From contig NZ_BOOO01000027.1 in assembly GCF_016863275.1 (NCBI RefSeq), positions 62,001 through 126,000 of the forward strand: 64,000 nucleotides of DNA. Reading direction: 5' to 3'. A program made the position numbers and the translations under genes. Under the pieces are notes generated by a model, which saw only the letters and a program-made list of their open reading frames with translations, was not told the origin of the DNA and searched no databases. Each line of letters opens with the position of its first letter. Position 1 is the first letter of the stretch. Source of the DNA: Planotetraspora mira (GTDB lineage: Bacteria; Actinomycetota; Actinomycetes; Streptosporangiales; Streptosporangiaceae). Shown piece after piece: positions 60,790-64,000 of this stretch.

Positions 60790-62426
60790 ACGACCGCTAC
60801 GTGATCGGTGTCGACTTCGGCACCTTGTCCGGACGCGCCGTCGTCGTTCGGGTGAGCGACGGCGCCGAACTGGGCAGCGCCGTCCACGAATACACGCATG
60901 GAGTGATCGAGGACAGACTGCCGGGGACCGCGATCCGGCTCGGACCCGACTGGGCGCTCCAGTCGCCCGAGGACTGGCGCGACGTCCTTCGTGTGGCGGT
61001 GCCGAAGGCGCTGGCCGTCGCGGGGGTCCCCGCCTCCGACGTGATCGGCATCGGCACCGACTTCACCGCCTGCACGATGTTGCCGACCACCGCCGACGGC
61101 GTCCCTCTCAGTGAGCTGCACCCCGGCCGCCCCCACGCGTGGCCGAAGCTCTGGAAGCACCACGCCGCCCAGCCGCAGGCCGACCGCATCAACGCCGTCG
61201 CCGCCGAGCGGGGCGAGACGTGGTTGCCGCGTTACGGCGGGAAGATCTCGTCGGAGTGGGAGTTCGCCAAGGCGCTGCAGGTGCTCGAGGAGGACCCGGA
61301 GACCTACCGCGCCGCGGCCCGCTGGATCGAGGCCGCCGACTGGATCGTCTGGCAGCTCACCGGAGTGGAGTCCCGCAACGTCTGCACCGCCGGATACAAG
61401 GGAATCCACCAGGACGGCCGCTACCCCAGTGACGACTTCCTGAGCGCGCTGAACCCCGACTTCGCCGGCTTCCCCGCCACGCTCGGACAGGACCTCGCCC
61501 CCCTCGGCGGACTCGCCGGCCGGCTGAGCGCGGAGGCGGCCCTGTGGACCAAGCTGCCCGAGGGCATCGCGGTCTCCGTCGGCAACGTCGACGCGCACGT
61601 CACCGCCGCGGCCGCGGACGCCGTACGGCCCGGCCAGATGGTCGCGATCATGGGCACCTCGACGTGTCACATCATGCCCTCGGACGAACTCGCCGAGGTG
61701 CCGGGAATGTGCGGCGTGGTGCGCGACGGGATCGTGCCCGGCCTGTGGGGATACGAGGCCGGCCAGTCGGCCGTCGGCGACATCTTCGCCTGGTTCGTCG
61801 AGACGTCGGTGCCCGGCTTCTACGCCGAGCGCGCCGCCGAGGCGGGGATGACCGTCCACGAATACCTGACCTCGCTCGCCGAGCGGCAGGCGGTCGGCGC
61901 GCACGGGCTCGTCGCGCTCGACTGGCAGGGCGGGAACCGCTCGGTGCTCGTGGACCACAACCTGTCCGGCGTCATCGTCGGCCAGACCCTCGCCACCAGG
62001 CCGGAGGACGTCTACCGCGCGCTGATCGAGTCGACCGCGTTCGGCGCCCGTGTGATCGTGGAGACCTTCGAGGCGGCAGGAGTGCCGGTCGGGGAGTTCG
62101 TCGTCGCGGGCGGGCTGCTGAAGAACTCCTTCCTCATGCAGGTCTACAGCGACGTGCTCCGCCGTCCGCTGTCGGCCATCGGGTCGGAGCAGGGGCCCGC
62201 CCTGGGCTCGGCCATCCACGCGGCGGTGGCGGCGGGCGCGTACGCCGACATCACCGAGGCCGCCGCGGCGATGGGCAAGCGCACGCAGAACGCCTACGTC
62301 CCCGACTCCACCCGGGCCGACGCCTACGACCGGCTGTACGCCGAGTACCGCCGGCTGCACGACCACTTCGCGGACGGCGGGCTGCTGCACCGCCTCCGCG
62401 CGATCAGAAACGAGGCCACGGCATGA
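60777..62426 (+). CDS. araB: Ribulokinase
   Basis: 549-aa FGGY-family kinase that phosphorylates L-ribulose to L-ribulose 5-phosphate. YVIGVDFGTLSGRAVVVRV (8-26), IGIGTDFTACTMLPTTADGVPL (about 92), YGGKISSEWEFAKALQV, MGTSTCHIM near 290 and the ATP motif VVAGGLLKNSFLMQVYSDVL near 445 are all AraB features. GTG 60777 with GGAG 8 nt upstream; the stop overlaps araD start by 4 nt. First gene of araBDA. Confidence 0.95.
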   Translation: MSDNNDRYVIGVDFGTLSGRAVVVRVSDGAELGSAVHEYTHGVIEDRLPGTAIRLGPDWALQSPEDWRDVLRVAVPKALAVAGVPASDVIGIGTDFTACTMLPTTADGVPLSELHPGRPHAWPKLWKHHAAQPQADRINAVAAERGETWLPRYGGKISSEWEFAKALQVLEEDPETYRAAARWIEAADWIVWQLTGVESRNVCTAGYKGIHQDGRYPSDDFLSALNPDFAGFPATLGQDLAPLGGLAGRLSAEAALWTKLPEGIAVSVGNVDAHVTAAAADAVRPGQMVAIMGTSTCHIMPSDELAEVPGMCGVVRDGIVPGLWGYEAGQSAVGDIFAWFVETSVPGFYAERAAEAGMTVHEYLTSLAERQAVGAHGLVALDWQGGNRSVLVDHNLSGVIVGQTLATRPEDVYRALIESTAFGARVIVETFEAAGVPVGEFVVAGGLLKNSFLMQVYSDVLRRPLSAIGSEQGPALGSAIHAAVAAGAYADITEAAAAMGKRTQNAYVPDSTRADAYDRLYAEYRRLHDHFADGGLLHRLRAIRNEATA

Positions 62427-63082
62427 TCGAGCAGCTCCGGGAGGCCGTCTGCGGTCTGCACGCCGAGCTGGTGCGCTACAACCTCGTCGCATGGACGGCG
62501 GGCAACGTCTCCGGCCGCGTGCCGGGTGAGGACCTGTTCGTCATCAAGCCGAGCGGCGTCTCCTACGACGACCTCACCCCGGCGTCGATGGTCGTCTGCG
62601 ACCTGGAGGGCAACGTCGTGGAGGGCGCGCACGCCCCGTCGAGCGACACCGCCGCGCACGCGTACGTGTACCGCCACATGCCGGAGGTCGGTGGAGTGGT
62701 GCACACCCACTCCACCTACGCGTCGGCCTGGGCCGCACGGGGAGAGTCGATCCCCTGCGTCCTGACCGCCATGGCCGACGAGTTCGGCGGCGAGATCCCC
62801 ATCGGGCCGTTCGCGCTCATCGGCGGGGACGACATCGGCAAGGGGATCGTGAAGGTGCTCTCCGGCCACCGCTCGCCCGCCGTGCTCATGCAGAACCACG
62901 GGGTCTTCACCATCGGCGCCTCGGCGAAGGCGGCGGTCAAGGCCGCCGTGATGTGCGAGGACGTGGCCAGGACCGTGCACGTGTCCAGGCAGCTCGGTGA
63001 GCCTCTGCCGATCAAGCAGGACGACGTCGATCGTCTGTACGACCGCTATCAGAACGTCTACGGGCAGAGGAGCTCGCGTTGA
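62423..63082 (+). CDS. araD: L-ribulose-5-phosphate 4-epimerase
   Basis: 219-aa class II aldolase-fold epimerase converting L-ribulose 5-phosphate to D-xylulose 5-phosphate. [14 protein letters not shown] (about 23-36), the phosphate site [11 protein letters not shown], zinc histidines in [16 protein letters not shown] (about 92-107), and [10 protein letters not shown] near 155. ATG 62423 overlaps the araB stop (ATGA), and its own stop overlaps the araA start (TTGA). Confidence 0.95.
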   Translation: MIEQLREAVCGLHAELVRYNLVAWTAGNVSGRVPGEDLFVIKPSGVSYDDLTPASMVVCDLEGNVVEGAHAPSSDTAAHAYVYRHMPEVGGVVHTHSTYASAWAARGESIPCVLTAMADEFGGEIPIGPFALIGGDDIGKGIVKVLSGHRSPAVLMQNHGVFTIGASAKAAVKAAVMCEDVARTVHVSRQLGEPLPIKQDDVDRLYDRYQNVYGQRSSR

Positions 63083-64000
63083 AGATCTGGTTTCTGACCG
63101 GCAGCCAGGGCTTGTACGGTGAGGACACGCTTCGCCAGGTCGCCGAGCAGTCCCGGCGGATCGCCGAGGAGCTGAACGACGCGCTGCCCGTCGAGGTGGT
63201 CTGGATGCCCGTGCTCACCAGCGCGGGCGCGATCCGCAGGCTCTGCCTCGAGGCCAACTCCGACGACGAGGTCATCGGCCTGGTCGCCTGGATGCACACG
63301 TTCTCGCCCGCCAAGATGTGGATCGCCGGGCTCGACGCGCTGCGCAAGCCTCTGGTGCACCTGCACACCCAGGCCAACCGCGAGCTGCCGTGGAGCTCCA
63401 TCGACATGGACTTCATGAACCTGAACCAGGCCGCGCACGGCGACCGGGAGTTCGGCTACATGCAGACCAGGCTGGGCGTGGCACGCAAGACCATCGCCGG
63501 CCACGTCAGCGACCCGTCGGTGGCGGCGCGGATCGGCACCTGGGCGCGGGCGGCGGCGGGCCGGGCCGAGGTGGCCTCCCTGAAGCTGGCCAGGTTCGGC
63601 GACAACATGCGCGACGTCGCCGTCACCGAAGGCGACAAGGTCGAAGCCCAGATCACGTTCGGCGTCTCGGTCAACACCTACGGCGTCAACGAGCTCGTCG
63701 AGGCCGTCGACGCCACGGCGGACGCGGACGTGACGGCGCTGGTCAAGGAGTACGAGGAGCTCTACAAGGTCGCGCCGGAGCTGCGCGCCGGGGGAGACAG
63801 GCACGACTCCCTGCGCTACGCCGCCCGCATCGAGCTGGGACTGCGCGGCTTCCTGGACGCCGGCGGATTCAAGGCGTTCACCACGAACTTCGAGGACCTG
63901 GGCGGGCTGCGGCAGCTTCCGGGCCTGGCCGTACAGCGCCTGATGGCCGACGGCTACGGCTTCGGCGGCGAGGGCGACTGGAAGACCTCGGTGCTGCTGC
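63079..64000 (+). CDS. araA: L-arabinose isomerase, N-terminal part (runs off the window)
   Basis: The first 307 codons of araA, which converts L-arabinose to L-ribulose. [23 protein letters not shown] (3-25), [14 protein letters not shown] (about 74-87), [31 protein letters not shown] and [18 protein letters not shown] are typical; the catalytic Glu-rich region begins near the end and the C-terminus lies beyond 64000. The start is a rare TTG (63079) overlapping the araD stop, with GAGGAG 7 nt upstream. Confidence 0.95.
   Translation, partial: MKIWFLTGSQGLYGEDTLRQVAEQSRRIAEELNDALPVEVVWMPVLTSAGAIRRLCLEANSDDEVIGLVAWMHTFSPAKMWIAGLDALRKPLVHLHTQANRELPWSSIDMDFMNLNQAAHGDREFGYMQTRLGVARKTIAGHVSDPSVAARIGTWARAAAGRAEVASLKLARFGDNMRDVAVTEGDKVEAQITFGVSVNTYGVNELVEAVDATADADVTALVKEYEELYKVAPELRAGGDRHDSLRYAARIELGLRGFLDAGGFKAFTTNFEDLGGLRQLPGLAVQRLMADGYGFGGEGDWKTSVLL

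Overview
The window is about 70% G+C with strong codon-position bias, frequent GTG starts, GGAGG-type ribosome binding sites and actinobacterial families (CGNR/ABATE, DrrAB exporters, WYL-type HTH, SoxR of the Streptomyces type, a Nur box). This points to a chromosomal segment of a filamentous actinomycete, plausibly Streptosporangiales; the genus cannot be fixed from sequence alone. I see no rRNA, tRNA, transposase, phage gene or CRISPR array.

Layout. 0-18 kb is mixed accessory and housekeeping content: a DrrAB-type exporter with its TetR repressor and a perfect operator, oxidoreductases, a broken FAD monooxygenase, a two-component system, a GNAT protein, an AlkZ-like winged-helix protein beside a truncated YafY-type regulator, an 828-aa membrane hydrolase, and an ArsR/SRPBCC pair. 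17.7-40.7 kb is a large oxalate/glyoxylate locus: fdhD, a PanE-family reductase, a MoeA-like protein, an operon of TPP enzyme, formyl-CoA transferase (frc), ADP-forming acyl-CoA ligase, Nramp-like transporter, small membrane protein and TerC, then a GntR regulator, an MFS carrier and an operon of SucCD-like ligase, hydroxypyruvate isomerase, tartronate semialdehyde reductase, glyoxylate carboligase, an aldehyde dehydrogenase-like protein and glycerate kinase. 40.67-41.14 kb is a noncoding, mirror-symmetric array with an exact 53-bp period. 41-55 kb holds redox and stress genes (TrxB-like, SoxR, MarR and FMN reductase), a Nur-box nickel transporter, a second ABC exporter, a TetR with a large extra domain, a P450 and a ClpX paralogue. 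55.3-64 kb is an L-arabinose locus (mmsB, mmsA, chvE, LacI regulator, araB, araD, araA; the last runs off the window).

How the genes fit together. In the oxalate locus the carriers would bring in oxalate; CoA is loaded by Frc and/or the two nucleotide-linked ligases. Oxalyl-CoA can then be decarboxylated to formyl-CoA and formate (FdhD and MoeA support a molybdenum formate dehydrogenase encoded elsewhere) or reduced to glyoxylate (PanE-like reductase), which Gcl, the tartronate semialdehyde reductase and glycerate kinase convert to phosphoglycerate. Six related promoter sites (core GTATRC-N-GT) precede fdhD, panE/moeA, the TPP operon, the GntR gene, the MFS gene and the sucC operon, suggesting one GntR regulon. 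In the arabinose locus three copies of a TGTTA-N4-(T)MACA operator link transporter, regulator and catabolic operon.

Limits: all functional assignments are by eye from motifs and context; no alignment or database search was run.
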